NCBI RefSeq assembly: GCF_905171765.1
Contig: NC_053390.1
Location: 331,792,294 to 331,856,293 of the forward strand
DNA: 64,000 nucleotides
From: Bufo bufo
Taxonomy: Eukaryota; Chordata; Amphibia; Anura; Bufonidae
Direction: 5' to 3'
Shown piece by piece: positions 1 to 10,483 of the stretch. The first letter of the stretch is position 1. Each line of letters starts with the position of its first letter. A program made the translations under genes and the position numbers. The notes below the pieces were generated by a model. The model saw nothing but the letters and a program-made list of their open reading frames with translations. It made no database searches and was not told the DNA's origin.

Positions 1-333
1 AGTAGGGAGTATGGTACTCCTTCTATCAATACGTCCAAAAGGAGGTAACGTCCCGCTGGATCTATTGATGAGTCCTGTATCTCATATGTTAGCCCACGTC
101 TGAACAGAATCGCTACTCCCCTGGATTTAGAGGTGACCGAGGCTGTCAGACACTCAGAGAGCCAAGGGGCCTTTAGTGTAGACTGGGAGGAGTTCTTCCA
201 GTGCGTTTCTTGGAGAAATATAATGTCTGGTTTAAATTGGTTAAGGTGTGTCACAACTTTCCTTCTCTTAGTTGGGGTATTTAACCCTGCCACATTCCAT
301 GTGAGCAGTTTTAAATGTGGTGAGGTGTTGTAG
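1..333 (-). CDS. L1-type LINE ORF2, N-terminal endonuclease, cut by window edge
   Basis: The minus strand reads open from about 333 to base 1. It encodes the start of an APE-like endonuclease that nicks target DNA for target-primed reverse transcription of a LINE. Near the start the translation contains WNVAGLN (metal-binding Asn) and then FLQETH (catalytic Glu). Further on come GVAILFRRGL and DPAGRYLLL, the usual L1/Tx1 order of blocks. No start codon is visible in frame just upstream, so the true start may be lost. The rest of the endonuclease and the reverse transcriptase lie off the left edge. It follows ORF1 (668-1275) in the same direction, as expected for a two-ORF LINE. The blocks are seen directly; the clade assignment is inference. 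Confidence 0.85.
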
Positions 334-667
334 GTGGGTGTGGTGGATACAGGTGTGGTGGATTCAGGTGTGGTACTCATCTGGCCAAGGGGGTATACGG
401 TAGTCATCGGAAAGGATCAGTCACGTTGAGGTCCTCTCCCACCCGTCCCAGCGAGCGAGCAAGAATGGCGTTACGCGGTAGAGGGGGTCCCAGGTCCCGA
501 GCATCACAGTTAGCAATCTGAAATACAGAACACAACTTATAATAAACAAAAAAACATTAGTGGGTGTCAAGTGGCATCCCTTGGTAAGGCATTCAAGTGC
601 AATTCAAAAGGCAGAAAAAGAGAACAATTGAGGTTAGGAGGTTCTCCCCCCAATGTGCGACGAATGT
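334..667 (-). other. Inter-ORF spacer of the LINE
   Basis: This is non-coding sequence between the ends of ORF1 and ORF2. It contains a short tandem run of GTGGATACAGGTGTG-like units near 335-375. I see no conserved open frame. Confidence 0.4.
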
Positions 668-1275
668 TCATCCCGCATCTGGTTGGCCAAAGAATCTTCT
701 GGCATCCGCTGGGTCGTCGAACAGGTGCGTGTGGTCCTCGTGTTGAACTCGCAGCCTTGCCGGGTACAGGAGCTGGAAGCGAATGTCGCGGTCATGGAGG
801 TAGCTGCATATTCCCACGAACGCTTTTCTTTTCTGTGTCACCATTGCCTGAACGTCTTGGAAAAGGAGTATTCTCTGGCCGTCTGTCACCAGTTGTCGTT
901 GGTTATGGTAAGCTCTGAGAATCTTTTCTTTGGTGGCCCAGTGGACATATTTAGCAATTGCGGGTCTAGGGCGACCCCCCCTTGTTCTCTGGGTGGTCCT
1001 ATCCTGTATGCTCTCTCTACTATCATAGGGTCAGCCGGCAGGTTAAGCTGTAAGGCCTGCAGAATTTTTAGCGCCAGATAAGCTGTTAGCGCCTCCCCAG
1101 TCACTGACTCCGGAATTCCCACAAATAGGAGATTGTTTCTCCTGTCTCTGTTCTCCAGATCTTCCAATTTTTCTCTAAGCAGCGTCTCTGTGGCTTCGCA
1201 CTGTTGTAGTGAGGCCAGCGCCGCCTCCATATTAGTTTCTCCTGTGACCACTCTGTTTTCTAGAAGTGTCTCCAT
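668..1275 (-). pseudogene. L1-type LINE ORF1 (RNA-binding protein), frameshifted
   Basis: Two minus-strand frames, 1275-886 and 889-668, together resemble an L1 ORF1 protein, the nucleic-acid chaperone that coats LINE RNA. The first frame has a charged coiled-coil-like stretch, then LEDLENRDRRNNLLFVGIPE, the start of the RRM-like domain, and later VERAYRIGPP. The second frame carries the C-terminal domain: DGQRILLFQDVQAMVTQKRKAF followed by DRDIRFQLLYPARLRV. The frame changes near 887, so this copy is broken. The N-terminal coiled coil before residue 1 of the first frame is missing or unreadable. Confidence 0.8.
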
Positions 1276-2289
1276 ATTCTGAGAGCCATAGTTGGGCCAT
1301 TATCTTAGGTAGGGTCTCATTTTCTGCAGGATGAGATGACGGTTAGATTGGTACTATTTTGGTGGGCATACGCCTTTTCGATCGATTGCTGTTGTACTTT
1401 TAGTGGTGTAAGGTGACAAAAATTTGTTTATTTAGCACATTTAAAAAAAAATTTTTTTACGGTGTTCATCTGAGGGGTTAGGTGATGTGATATGTTTATA
1501 GAGCCGTTCGATACAGACGCGGCGATAGCTAATAGGTCTACTTTATTTTTTTTCTATTGTTTAACAATTTTTTTTTACTTTATTTGGGGGAAATTACGTA
1601 TTTATTTTTTTTACTTGAAACTTTACATTTTTTGGGGGGGAAAACTTTCTTTTTTCAACTTTCTTTTCACTTTATTTTTTGTCCCACTTTGGGACTTCAA
1701 CTTTTGGGGGTCTGATCCCCTTTACAATGCATTCCAATACTGTATTGGAATGTGTAACGGATCTCCTGGCACCCCGACTGGGTACCTCCGTTGATGGATG
1801 CTCCTAGTGCTTCCTGACGGCTCAAAGCACTCCACTCGACACCGTAACCACCATAAGAATAAGGAACAGAAACAGCTCTTACAAGAGCTAGGGGTTATAG
1901 CCAGGGGAGTATTCAGCGTATAGCAATCCCCACACACATGAGACGAGGCTCTATGTTGAAGGCCAAAACAGGAACTCACTTTATTGAAAACCAACTCAAT
2001 ATATATACAGTTCAATAAGTCTAGCAACATAGTGCAATCAACCATGAACAACATGCAAACAGACATCTCCCCCCCCCACTCCATAATGAATGATGGGATT
2101 ATCTCCTGAGTGTATCATAGGGTGATCTACTCATCTAGGAGTCGGCTGCTCCTAGAGTCAGCTATCTTAATCCCATCACTAACACAATCAGTGGGAGTCT
2201 CAGTGCAGAGTTAACCCCTTTTTGTGTTGCTGAATTCACACCCTGCACCTTTAATGGGAAATAGGAAATATGTCATATAAATTCCTCAC
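1276..2289. repeat. AT-rich interspersed repeat region without genes
   Basis: The stretch 1430-1700 is T-rich with poly-T and poly-G runs. A near-perfect 23-bp palindrome (arms CATTCCAATAC and GTATTGGAATG around one T) lies at 1730-1752. The part 1800-2290 has an AATAAAGT-like signal on the minus strand near 1975-1985 and may be an LTR-type remnant. No open frame has protein-like features. Confidence 0.4.
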
Positions 2290-2645
2290 ATAAATCAGGG
2301 TTCATAGTTCCGTGTAACCGCAAAAGGTCTGAGGGGGTCTCCATAGTTCTGGGTCCATAGTCCGTAGGAAGGAGGCTGCCTTCCATGCCATCGGGTCCCC
2401 ATTACAGCAGCACGGGGACCTGATGGCACCGCCAACCCCCCCGCAACGACCCGTAAACGCTGGTCACGGGACCCCCCCCACGCATTGTCCCAGGGTGCCT
2501 GCTGATTTATTTCAGCAGGCACCCAGTTCCGATCACCGCCCACCGCGAGGCGGTGATCGGAACTACACATAACGTACCGGTGCGTCATGTGTCCTTAAGT
2601 ACCAGGACATCATGATGTACCGGTACGTCATTTGTCCCTAAGAGG
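2290..2645 (-). mobile_element. TTAA-flanked non-autonomous DNA element end (piggyBac- or Kolobok-like)
   Basis: The right end abuts a TTAA at 2646-2649. Read on the minus strand, the terminus and subterminal part (CCTCTTAGGGACA..., the GATCACCGCC block, then GCAGGCACCC) match the terminus at 54194-54400. They are therefore two copies of one family. The TTAA target is typical of piggyBac and Kolobok elements. There is no transposase; the other end is not clear and may reach into the repeat at 1300-1790. Confidence 0.6.
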
Positions 2646-3152
2646 TTAAGCACTTTATGATCTCTCTGAGAGGTATATCTGAGGTTAACCAATAGTTCAC
2701 TTGCTCTACTTGGTTTGTAATTTTCTCTATACAATTGCTTATGATCTGGTATGAGCAGTTCGCATTTGTATGCAATTTGTTTGGATTGTATGATTGTACT
2801 GCTCAGTAGTTCGTTTGTATGTAAGTAAACATACATATAACCAGTTCAGTGTACAGTCATAATCACAATATTAACAGTACGAACATTATATAACTGTTTT
2901 AAATACCTAATGTGGTCTCTTGCTTCCATAAAACACAGCTCTTAGTGGAGTGTGTGTCTGTTCAGCTCCTCTCTCTGGTGAATAATGATTCCAGCAGCTC
3001 CTGCTAGGGGAATTTCCCACACAAGCTGTGTGTGAGGCTGGCTGCAATTGGTCAAAACTCCTGCTGTGTGTGAGGCTGGCTGTGATTGGTCAAGACTCCT
3101 GCCCAGAAACAATAGTTTAACTCTTTGCTTTCTGTTGTTTCTGCTGTGTCAT

Positions 3153-4722
3153 TGTCACAGCCTTTGGTGTGCGCTGTGACACTTATGCCACACTTACTGT
3201 TGCCTGTGGCAACGTGTTGCTGTTTCAGTATGCGGGGGCAGTGTCATGGCCTTTGTGGTGTGTGCCGTGACATGGTTGCCTTGCATGTTGCTGCCTGCGG
3301 CAACATGTAGCTTTTTATGCTGGTGTGTGCACTTCCCCTGTCAGTTGTTTCCTTCTCTGTCTGTCACGAGGGTGTCAAGAGCCACGTCTGACTCCGTTAT
3401 ACCCGGGGTCAGGAATTCGCAGCGGGTGGCTGCGCGCTCTATGTCTAAAGATAGCGCTGTTACTTAATGGTAGCTTTCTGGGTTTGCCTTGCAATCCTTT
3501 TTGTCTCACTCAGGGATCCGTAGTTTCTTCTCCCCAGCTGTTTCTTGTCCGGCACTCCCAACCTCCTTATATTCCCCTCTCCCACTTCTCTGGTTACCAG
3601 ATATAGAGCTTCCTGCCTGGACTTCAATACTGACCCACTCTAGCGGAGTTGCTGTTATCCCTGGTTGTCGTACCAGAGCATTACCCTCCGGATCCCTGTT
3701 GGTTGTTTGTTGTCGCCCACCTGGGACTATATGTTTTGTCAGTATTGTCTGTCTTCTCCCTAGTGTTTCCCTTTAGTGTTAGTGGTGCGGACTAGTGTTT
3801 CCACCGCCCTATTCACTACGTAGGGCTCATATTAGGGAAAGCCAGGGTTTAGGCACGTGATCGGGTGAGAAACCCGTCTAGGGACGTCAAGGCAGTCAGG
3901 TGCCAGCCTCAAGGTGAGTTAGGGGTCACCATCTTTCCCTCTCCCTTGGACAGGGCCTTCCTTTTCCCTCCCTTTGCGTCACGTATGTGATCGGCACGCC
4001 GGTCGTGATACTGTCTGGTGCTGGAGGGGTTAACCACCTTGTTGGGCGTGGTCACTAGGTGCTTCATCTTACCTGTGGCTAGAGGCCAGGAGTCAGTGGT
4101 ACTCCAGCCATGGTGTGTGCTGGAGTTATGCTCCTGGTCTTCATATTTAATCTCCCAGATTGAGGGCCTCCTAGTGGGACAACGAGGTCTCCAGCGATGT
4201 CTTCCCTCCCTTACATGTGTTGTATGTTTGGTGTGGGGTTATGATTTGGTGTGTTGTTATTGAACCACAAGCCTGTATGCAGTGCTGCCTGGGGCTGCCA
4301 TGCACCTTGTGGCATGGGGGTCCTAGCGGAGTCTGGTGTGCTGGGTACCTGTGAGAGTTGCTGGTATGGTGTCCTGTTTGCTGTTAGGGCTCCGGTACGT
4401 ATTCACGGGTTCCAGTTGTTGTGGCAGCGGCAGGTAGGTGTGTTGTCTTGTTTTCTTACCTGCCGTTTCTCTTGCTGCATATGGTCTTTTCCTTTCCCTG
4501 CTTCTAGGCCTTTTGAGACTCCTGTTCTTCCGTGTCCTGGAAGAACAGGGTGCCTCTCCACAGCTCCTCCTTGTGAGGGATTCATACGGTGAGGAGTTAG
4601 GGCTAGGTATAGGGACGCATTAGGAGGTGACCTGCTCCCTTATCCTTGTGTTCAGGCCTAGTTGCTTTCCTTATCTCCAGTCATCGCACGGTGGGGGGTT
4701 TTCCCCACCCCCCACCGTGACA
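3153..4722. mobile_element. Solo LTR, 1570 bp, inside the BEL LTR
   Basis: The element begins TGTCACAGCC and ends CACCGTGACA, so it has TG...CA ends with short inverted termini. It is flanked by a perfect 5-bp duplication GTCAT (3148-3152 and 4723-4727). The other BEL LTR has the empty site (TGTGTCATTGAGC near 24046-24058). Its length and ends fit a gypsy/ERV-type solo LTR produced by LTR-LTR recombination. The open frames in it are short and show no known protein features. Confidence 0.8.
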
Positions 4723-4984
4723 GTCATTGAGCTTACCTTACATTATATAATGAATCTTAAAGGCATACTATCTTTTCTGCTTCTGTGAACACAAAATATA
4801 ACAGTTATATAACATCCAAACTTGAAGTCACTGTAAATAACTCTGCTTTTGTCTTTAACACACAAACATAGGAACTGCATTAAGGTTATTGGCAGTTCTA
4901 GCTGTATAAACACACAAGCTATATTAGCAACCTAGAACAGGTCTTAGCTGGCCAGCTACAGACTTTACATACAACAGATAACTG

Positions 4985-5279
4985 CACCGCTGAGCGGAAA
5001 ATATATTTTTTCTTTTTCAGCTAATACACGCCACAAAAGGCTTTACAACAGATAACTGCACCGCTGAGCGGCAAATATATTTTTTCTTTTTCCACTAATA
5101 CACACCACAAAAGGCTTTAGAACAGATAATTGTACCTCTGAGCGGCAAATATATTTTTTCTTTTTCCGCTCATACACGACAAAAAGGGCTGTAAATTTAG
5201 CACTTCACCACACAACAGCTAATAAGCCTCTTTTTCCCACTGATGCACGCCAAAAAATGCTTTAGAACATATAACTGCA
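4985..5279 (-). repeat. About 70-bp tandem units in BEL LTR (low copy)
   Basis: About four units contain AACTGCACCGCTGAGCGG, AAATATATTTTTTC and ACACGCCACAAAAGGC. The same units occur in the other LTR at 24298-24589, where the similarity runs on into a MITE-like sequence. Confidence 0.7.
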
Positions 5280-5677
5280 CTTCTGTATAGGACGTTCCAA
5301 TTTGAGTGGAGTAGTGAGATGTTTTTGTCAAGTTTTGAGTCTCCTACTTGTAACAACACTCTTCTTACTAGTCTGTCTTCATCCTTTTGAACTTCTAGAA
5401 CTTTGGCCAATTTCCATTGACTTCTAGGTAAATCTTCTTCTTTTACTAACACTATGTCACCAACGTTGACATTTCTTCTGGGTGTTTGCCATTTACTTCT
5501 TAGTCTCAGATTGGCTAAGTACTCTTTTCTCCATCTATTCCAAAACTGTTCTGATAGATATTGAACTCTTCGCCATCTCCTTTTAGCATATAAATCCTCT
5601 TTGGTGAACTTGCCAGGTGGTGGCTGTATGTAATCAGACTTAAGGGGAAGTAGATTGTTGGGCGCTAAAGGGTCCAA
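5219..5677 (-). pseudogene. BEL/Pao pol: DUF5641 domain
   Basis: This 152-aa frame is the C-terminal pol module found after the integrase in BEL/Pao elements. It contains YLSEQFWNRWRKEYL, then RRNVNVGDIVLVKEEDLPR and WKLAKVLEV, the hallmark blocks of DUF5641. The last about 20 residues run into the LTR. It is out of frame with the integrase core, which ends at 5665, so the original reading frame is broken here. It probably acted with the integrase. Confidence 0.85.
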
Positions 5678-6150
5678 ACTTGTTGGATCGTTGATATTAA
5701 GAATAGGGTCCTAAGTGAAGCATCATCTATTCTTCCAGCATTCCTTTTCAACACTGAAAACACATTTCTTACAGTTCTGATTTGTCTTTCCCAAACTCCT
5801 GTATGGCTTGCATGTGAAGCATTAATGTGAAAATCACACTGTTTCTCTAACAAATACTCAGTTACTTTTTCTTTATCGATCTCTTTTAGAGCTTTCTTTA
5901 ATTCATTGTTTGCTCCGACAAAATTAGATCCTTGGTCAGATCTAAGCTCTCTGACGTTACCTCTAATGGCTATGAAACATCTTAAGGCGTTGATAAATGC
6001 GTCAGTTGACATATCTTCTAACATTTCCAGGTGAATTGCCCTGGAGCTTAGACATGTAAATATTAGTCCATATCTCTTGTACTCCTTGCGGTTTTGTTTA
6101 GTGATGAATGGGCCAAAACAATCATTTTGCTGTAAAGAAATGGTCGTGAT
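5665..6150 (-). pseudogene. BEL/Pao pol: integrase catalytic core
   Basis: This is the rve-type integrase core that joins retrotransposon cDNA to host DNA. The frame continues upstream of the Met at 6024 to about 6150, where NDCFGPF supplies the first catalytic Asp. RSDQGSNFVGAN supplies the second Asp and GVWERQIRTVRN the Glu. All three acidic positions are therefore present. A frameshift near 6140 separates it from the zinc-binding part upstream. Confidence 0.85.
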
Positions 6151-6950
6151 GGGTTTACACGATCTGCTGGTAAATCTGCCATTCTTTGTTCTTCGGTAGG
6201 TCTACGTGCCTTTCGAAAAAGGACTACGCATTTACTTATATACTTTGCTATAACTTTGCTTCCTTTCACAATCCAGTAACCACCTTCTCTCAAACAGCTT
6301 TGGGTAAAACTTCTTCCTTGATGCAAGGATTTGTTGTGGTAGTGATCAATAATCAATCTTGTGAAGGTAGAGTTTTTGGGTAGAATTGCTGGATGCTTTG
6401 CTCTGTTAGGTAACGATGCATTTTCCAGTCTCCCTCCCACCTTCAGTATACCATCCTGCAGAACAAGATTATGATTGTACAATGGGTGGTTGTTTGGAAG
6501 CCTTTTAGGTTCTTGACTAAGTCTTTTCAACTCTTCACTGTAGAATCTCTGTTGAATGAGTCTTATGACTGTTTCTTCAGCTTTCATTCTTCTACATTCA
6601 ACAATTCCTTCTTTCTGATTCCCTTTGCCACACGTTGAATTTGAGCTACTACGTTTTTGACTGTATTCCATTTTGAACATCTGGCTAGTCTTTCAAGTAT
6701 GTCATCTTGACACTTGGCAGCAGTGCTCAATGTTTGTACTGTACAACTTTAACTTCTGGATCACCCATAGACAATTCTGTGTAACCTTTACTGGGCGTGA
6801 TTTCCTATTCCCCAAGGAACTCTGGGCCTGGGAACCAGTTTGAATTTTTCAATTCTGTTACATTCAGGCCTCTTGAAGCATGATCTGCTGGGTTATGCTT
6901 TGTGTCAATGTGATGCCAATGTTCTGGATTTATTATTTTCTCAACTCGAC
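6063..6950 (-). pseudogene. BEL/Pao pol: end of RNase H and integrase zinc-binding domain
   Basis: Near 6865-6930 the minus strand gives HIDTKHNPADHASRGL, the end of the BEL RNase H domain. Stops and shifts follow. From 6680 down a 205-aa frame covers LPNNHPLYNHNLVLQDGIL (pre-integrase linker) and an H2C2-like finger (DHYHNKSLHQG ... SKCVVLFRKARRP; the expected second Cys is replaced). The frame then drifts out of register near 6140, before the catalytic core. Part of this region is duplicated at 8046-8530. Confidence 0.8.
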
Positions 6951-7000
6951 AAAGATATTTTGGCTACAAAGATATAAAGTCTTTGAGCTTTGTTGTTTAT

Positions 7001-7735
7001 TTATCCTAGGACAACTTGTGAGTCTGTCCAAAAATATTCTTCATCTATTTTCAATTCCAAGTCTTCTCTCAGAAACTTGCTTACTGATGCTGAAAGTACA
7101 GCTGCTGTCAGTTCAAGTCTTGGTATTGTCTGAATAGTGGAAGGTGCAACTCTGGCCTTCCCCATAACCAGGGCACAGCGTATCTTTTCTTCTCCTATCA
7201 CTCTGATGTAAGAGCACTGACCATAACCATAACTACTGGCATCTGAAAAGTGATGAAGTTCTGTTTTCTTGTACTTTCCGAAATCATGAGGTACAAAACA
7301 TCTGGGTATCTGAACTTCTCTCAAGTTTTGCAAGTCTCTTATCCAACTCTCCCACCTTGGCCTCAAATTTTCAGGTATGGGCTCATCCAATCCTAACTTC
7401 TGTCTGCATAATTCTTGTAGTATTTCTTTTGCTCTGAGGATTACTGGGGCCAAGAATTCCAATGGATCATATATAGAAGCCACTGTGGAAAGAATGGTGC
7501 GTCTAGGTGCAACTTTCTCTTCAATAGATACTTTAAAGAAGAACTTGTCATTCTCTACATTCAATCCCAATCCAAGTACGTTCTGAACTGGAAGATGATC
7601 ATAATTGAGATCTACATTCTTCATTGTTGCTGCACGTTCAGAGTCACTGATGGATTCCAGTACCTCTCTGTTGTTTGAGATAAATTTGTGAAGGTGCAGG
7701 TTTCCTCTTGCGCATAACTCTTGGCTTTCTTTCAC
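7001..7735 (-). pseudogene. BEL/Pao pol: A17-like connection and RNase H
   Basis: This 244-aa frame starts just after the VDD motif of the reverse transcriptase. It covers LCARGNLHLHKFISNN, VQNVLGLGLNVENDKF and TILSTVASIYDPLEFLAPV, the region usually annotated as Peptidase_A17 in BEL/Pao pol. RNase H starts with ELHHFSDASSYGYG and reaches FWTDSQVVLG, where the Asp residues of the active site sit. It degrades the RNA template during reverse transcription. The open frame ends inside RNase H. Confidence 0.85.
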
Positions 7736-7856
7736 TAGTTTGATTGCAGATTATGTGGACTCTAGACTTATAAGACCATCATCTACTTTTTCATAAGAAA
7801 ATTTGCTGCTGATGGGCAATCCCTTTCATTCTGATTGGCGAGGTACTCAGGGCCGG
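7736..7856 (-). pseudogene. BEL/Pao pol: truncated reverse transcriptase (VDD motif)
   Basis: On the minus strand, EYLANQNERDCPSAANFLMKK is followed by a frame change and VDDGLISLEST, then a TAA stop. This is the RT palm around the YVDD active site. Everything N-terminal of about 7856 is replaced by an unrelated repeat, so RT is non-functional. Confidence 0.75.
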
Positions 7857-8045
7857 CGCAACCATATAGGCAAACTAGGCATTCGCCTAGGGCGTCGGCC
7901 TGCTGGGGGCGCCCTGGTGGGCTCCCCCTGACTGGGGCTGCAGCCCTGGGCAACAGGGCGAGCGGCTCTTGAGCCAACCCCAGCGCCGTTACAGGGGCGC
8001 CAGGAGGTGGAGGTCCTTCTTAAATATGGCAGGCATCTGCTTACC
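7857..8045. repeat. GC-rich interspersed repeat (CAGGGCCGGCG start)
   Basis: GC-rich sequence begins abruptly at about 7850 with CAGGGCCGGCGCAACC inside BEL RT and stops where the duplicated BEL piece begins. I see no coding potential. Its class cannot be told from this single copy. Confidence 0.5.
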
Positions 8046-8540
8046 CTGATGGCAAGATTATGATTGTACAATGGGTGGTTGTTTGGAAGCCTTTTAGGTT
8101 CTTGACTAAGTCTTTTCAACTCTTCACTGTAGAATCTCTGTTGAATGAGTCTTATGACTGTTTCTTCAGCTTTCATTCTTCTACATTCAACAATTCCTTC
8201 TTTCTGATTCCCTTTGCCACACGTTGAATTTGAGCTACTACGTTTATGACTGTATTCCATTTTGAACATCTGGCTAGTCTTTCAAGTATGTCATCTTGAC
8301 ACTTGGCAGCAGTGCTCAATGTTTGTACTGTACAACTTTAACTTCTGGATCACCCATAGACAATTCTGTGTAACCTTTACTGGGCGTGATTTCCTATTCC
8401 CCAAGGAACTCTGGGCCTGGGAACCAGTTTGAATTTTTCAATTCTGTTACATTCAGGCCTCTTGAAGCATGATCTGGGTTATGCTTTGTGTCAATGTGAT
8501 GCCAATGTTCTAGATTTATTATTTTCTCAACTCTGCCAGT
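8046..8540 (-). pseudogene. Duplicated piece of BEL/Pao pol
   Basis: Nearly identical to 6463-6950: the same translation appears (KAEETVIRLIQQRF, LSQEPKRLPNNHPLYNHNL). It lies in the same orientation about 1.6 kb away. Differences are few, for example loss of CTG near 8475. It carries the same frame breaks as the other copy, so the duplication came after the decay began. Confidence 0.85.
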
Positions 8541-8700
8541 AAATTACCAGAGGAGAGGAGGCGGGCAGCAAGGGAGGCTGTTCTAGCAGCTCCCCATTCC
8601 TCCCTCATGCGCCCTCTGTGATGCCGGAATATGACGTCATTTTGGCCCCGGCATACTAAACGGTGCGCTGGAGGACTGAGGAGCTGCACCACACTGGACC
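8541..8700. other. GC-rich non-coding insertion
   Basis: Unrelated GC-rich sequence with a TGACGTCA octamer near 8632. It may belong to the same inserted repeat as 7857-8045. No coding signal is seen. Confidence 0.3.
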
Positions 8701-8704
8701 CCAG

Positions 8705-9058
8705 GGAGGTGAGTGTTTAAGTCTTTGACTGAGTGAGTGTCTGCCTATGTATTTATGTCAGTGAGTGAGTGAGTGTATGTATGTCTGTCTTTCAGTCAGT
8801 AAATGTATGTGTGTCTGTCATTGAGTGTCTGTTTGTGTATGTCAGTGAGTGAGTATATGTCAGTGAGTGAGTGTATGTCAGTGAGTGTGGATGTCTGTCA
8901 GTCAGTAAGTGTCTGTGTGTTTGTCAGTGAGTATGTGTATGTTTGTCAGTGAGTATATGTGTGTGTTTGTCTGCCAGTGAGTTTCCGTGAGTGTGTTTCA
9001 GTGGGTAGGTGTATGTCTGTCAGTGAGTGAGTGTGTGTCTGTCTGTCAGTGAGTGTAT
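8705..9058. repeat. GTGAGTGTATGTCTGTCA minisatellite
   Basis: Imperfect tandem units of TGTCAGTGAGTG, GTGTATGTC and related 4-bp-based variants run for about 350 bp. There is no open frame. Confidence 0.9.
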
Positions 9059-9690
9059 AGTAGAAAATTGCGGCACACAGCTTCTTAGACTTGCAATTAT
9101 TCAAGGTTTTATTGTATAGTATCACTTTACATCGTTAACATGATCCAGTTACAGTTCCCATATCACAATGGTAGTCACAATCGGTAAGTCTGATGACCGA
9201 ATGTTTCGGCCAGAATGGCCTTCTTCAGCGGTCAAAATCTATAATTAAAGTAACAAAGATAATGAGTGACCTAATTTCAAATGGGAAATATATATATATA
9301 AAAATTTGTGGAAAAATTGTTACAAAAGCATGTATAATTAGAGGGGGCAGAAGATACACTTGTCAAAATATCATATATGTATGTAGCTCCCAATATATTG
9401 TGCTAAATATCAGTGAGAAACATAATAAAACTGCAAAAAAACAGCAAGGGGCGAATGAATGTAAAAAGGGTGGGAGCAGGAAAGGACAGGTAATAAAGCA
9501 ATATGAGGATACAGTGGTCAGCATGTGGGGGCACGGTGATCAAAAAGGGGCACTATGAAGAGTTACGGAGACAATATGGCAGGGTCACAGAAGTGCAGGA
9601 AATGTCATTATCAGGGATGAATTATTCTGCCGATATTGTGGTAGGATGCGCTGGATCACAGGCTAGTGCCTGTGTGTGCGTCTATTTAAA
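9059..9690. repeat. Interspersed repeat with TTTCGGCC...GGCC...TTCTTCAG hairpin
   Basis: Non-coding sequence inserted between BEL pieces. At 9203-9228 it carries GTTTCGGCC and GGCCTTCTTCAG, a hairpin motif common at ends of some vertebrate retroelements. The class is not resolved. The short ORF at 9193-9558 has no recognisable features. Confidence 0.45.
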
Positions 9691-9859
9691 GTAATTGTAA
9701 TTTCTTGCAGATTTCTTGATCAACGAAGGTGACGTCACTCTGGGCATCCAGTAGCACATTGGCGTATACCTTATTGTTCCTCCTTTTAGGATCTGAAATG
9801 AACACTTGTACAACCATTGATGTACAATTGCTTGCTCCTTCCCTCACTCTGCAAGAGAA
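9691..9859 (-). pseudogene. BEL/Pao protease fragment
   Basis: The minus-strand frame gives VYANVLLDAQSDVTFVDQEI, which fits the aspartic protease active-site loop of BEL/Pao elements (a D-x-Q-S version of DTG). It processes the gag-pol polyprotein. The upstream part is cut at 9867 by the hAT insertion and gag resumes at 19695. The ORF that runs on to 10033 reads into the hAT terminus and is not real there. Confidence 0.75.
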
Positions 9860-10014
9860 TACCAATATAGGGTTGAGCGAACCCGAACTGTAAAGTTCGG
9901 GTTCGTACCGAACTTTAGGATTTTGGGACCCCGGACCCGAACCCGAACATTTCAGTAAAAGTTCGGGTTCGATGTTCGGCGCTTTCTTGACGCTTTTTGA
10001 AAGGCTGCACAGCA

Positions 10015-10135
10015 GCCAATCAACAAGCGTCATTCTACTTGCCCCAAGAGGCCATCACAGCAATGCCTACTAATGGCATGGCTGTGATTGGCCAGAGCAG
10101 CATGTGACCCAGGCTCTATATAAGCTTGAGTCACG
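10015..10135 (+). promoter_or_regulatory. Promoter of hAT copy 1
   Basis: A TATATAAG box at 10117-10124 is preceded by AGCCAATC near 10014 and an inverted CCAAT (GATTGGCC) near 10086. The same arrangement is conserved in copy 3 (59612-59733), which supports function. Transcription would run rightward through the array toward the transposase. Confidence 0.65.
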
Positions 10136-10483
10136 TAGCGCTGCAGTATTTTCCAGATCTGCAAGTGTTAAATTCAAGTTTAATATATACAGCTTTCATA
10201 TTCTGATAGCAAAAAAAGACTTTTTTTGCAATCTACAACATCTGTATTAGTCAGTGTGCAATTTAAGGTAGAAATACACCCATCATTTTCTGGGGCTTGA
10301 AAAACACACTCTTTTGACAAAAACCACTATTTTCAGGCCTTGCAGCATCAGCACGTGTGAAATTACAGGCTTATATACTGCTGTCAAATTCAGTTTTTAA
10401 ACAAACACTCATTTGGGCAGAAAAAATTTAGTTGGCAGCCTTTGATGCAGATGTCATTGTGAGATACACCCTTATTACATTTG
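10136..10483 (+). other. Leader between promoter and array
   Basis: Diverged repeats with TTTTTTGCAA and AAATACCGCC-like words, seemingly older relatives of the array monomers. No coding frame is seen. Confidence 0.4.

Larger units (their letters stand above)
2650..5279 (-). repeat. BEL/Pao 3' LTR, interrupted
   Basis: It matches the other LTR in two blocks: 2650-3152, and 4723-5279 after removal of the solo LTR at 3153-4722. In element orientation it starts near 5279 (GTGCAGTTATATG). Its distal end is lost at the TTAA element ending at 2645; the other LTR continues past this point, so this copy is truncated. Confidence 0.65.
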
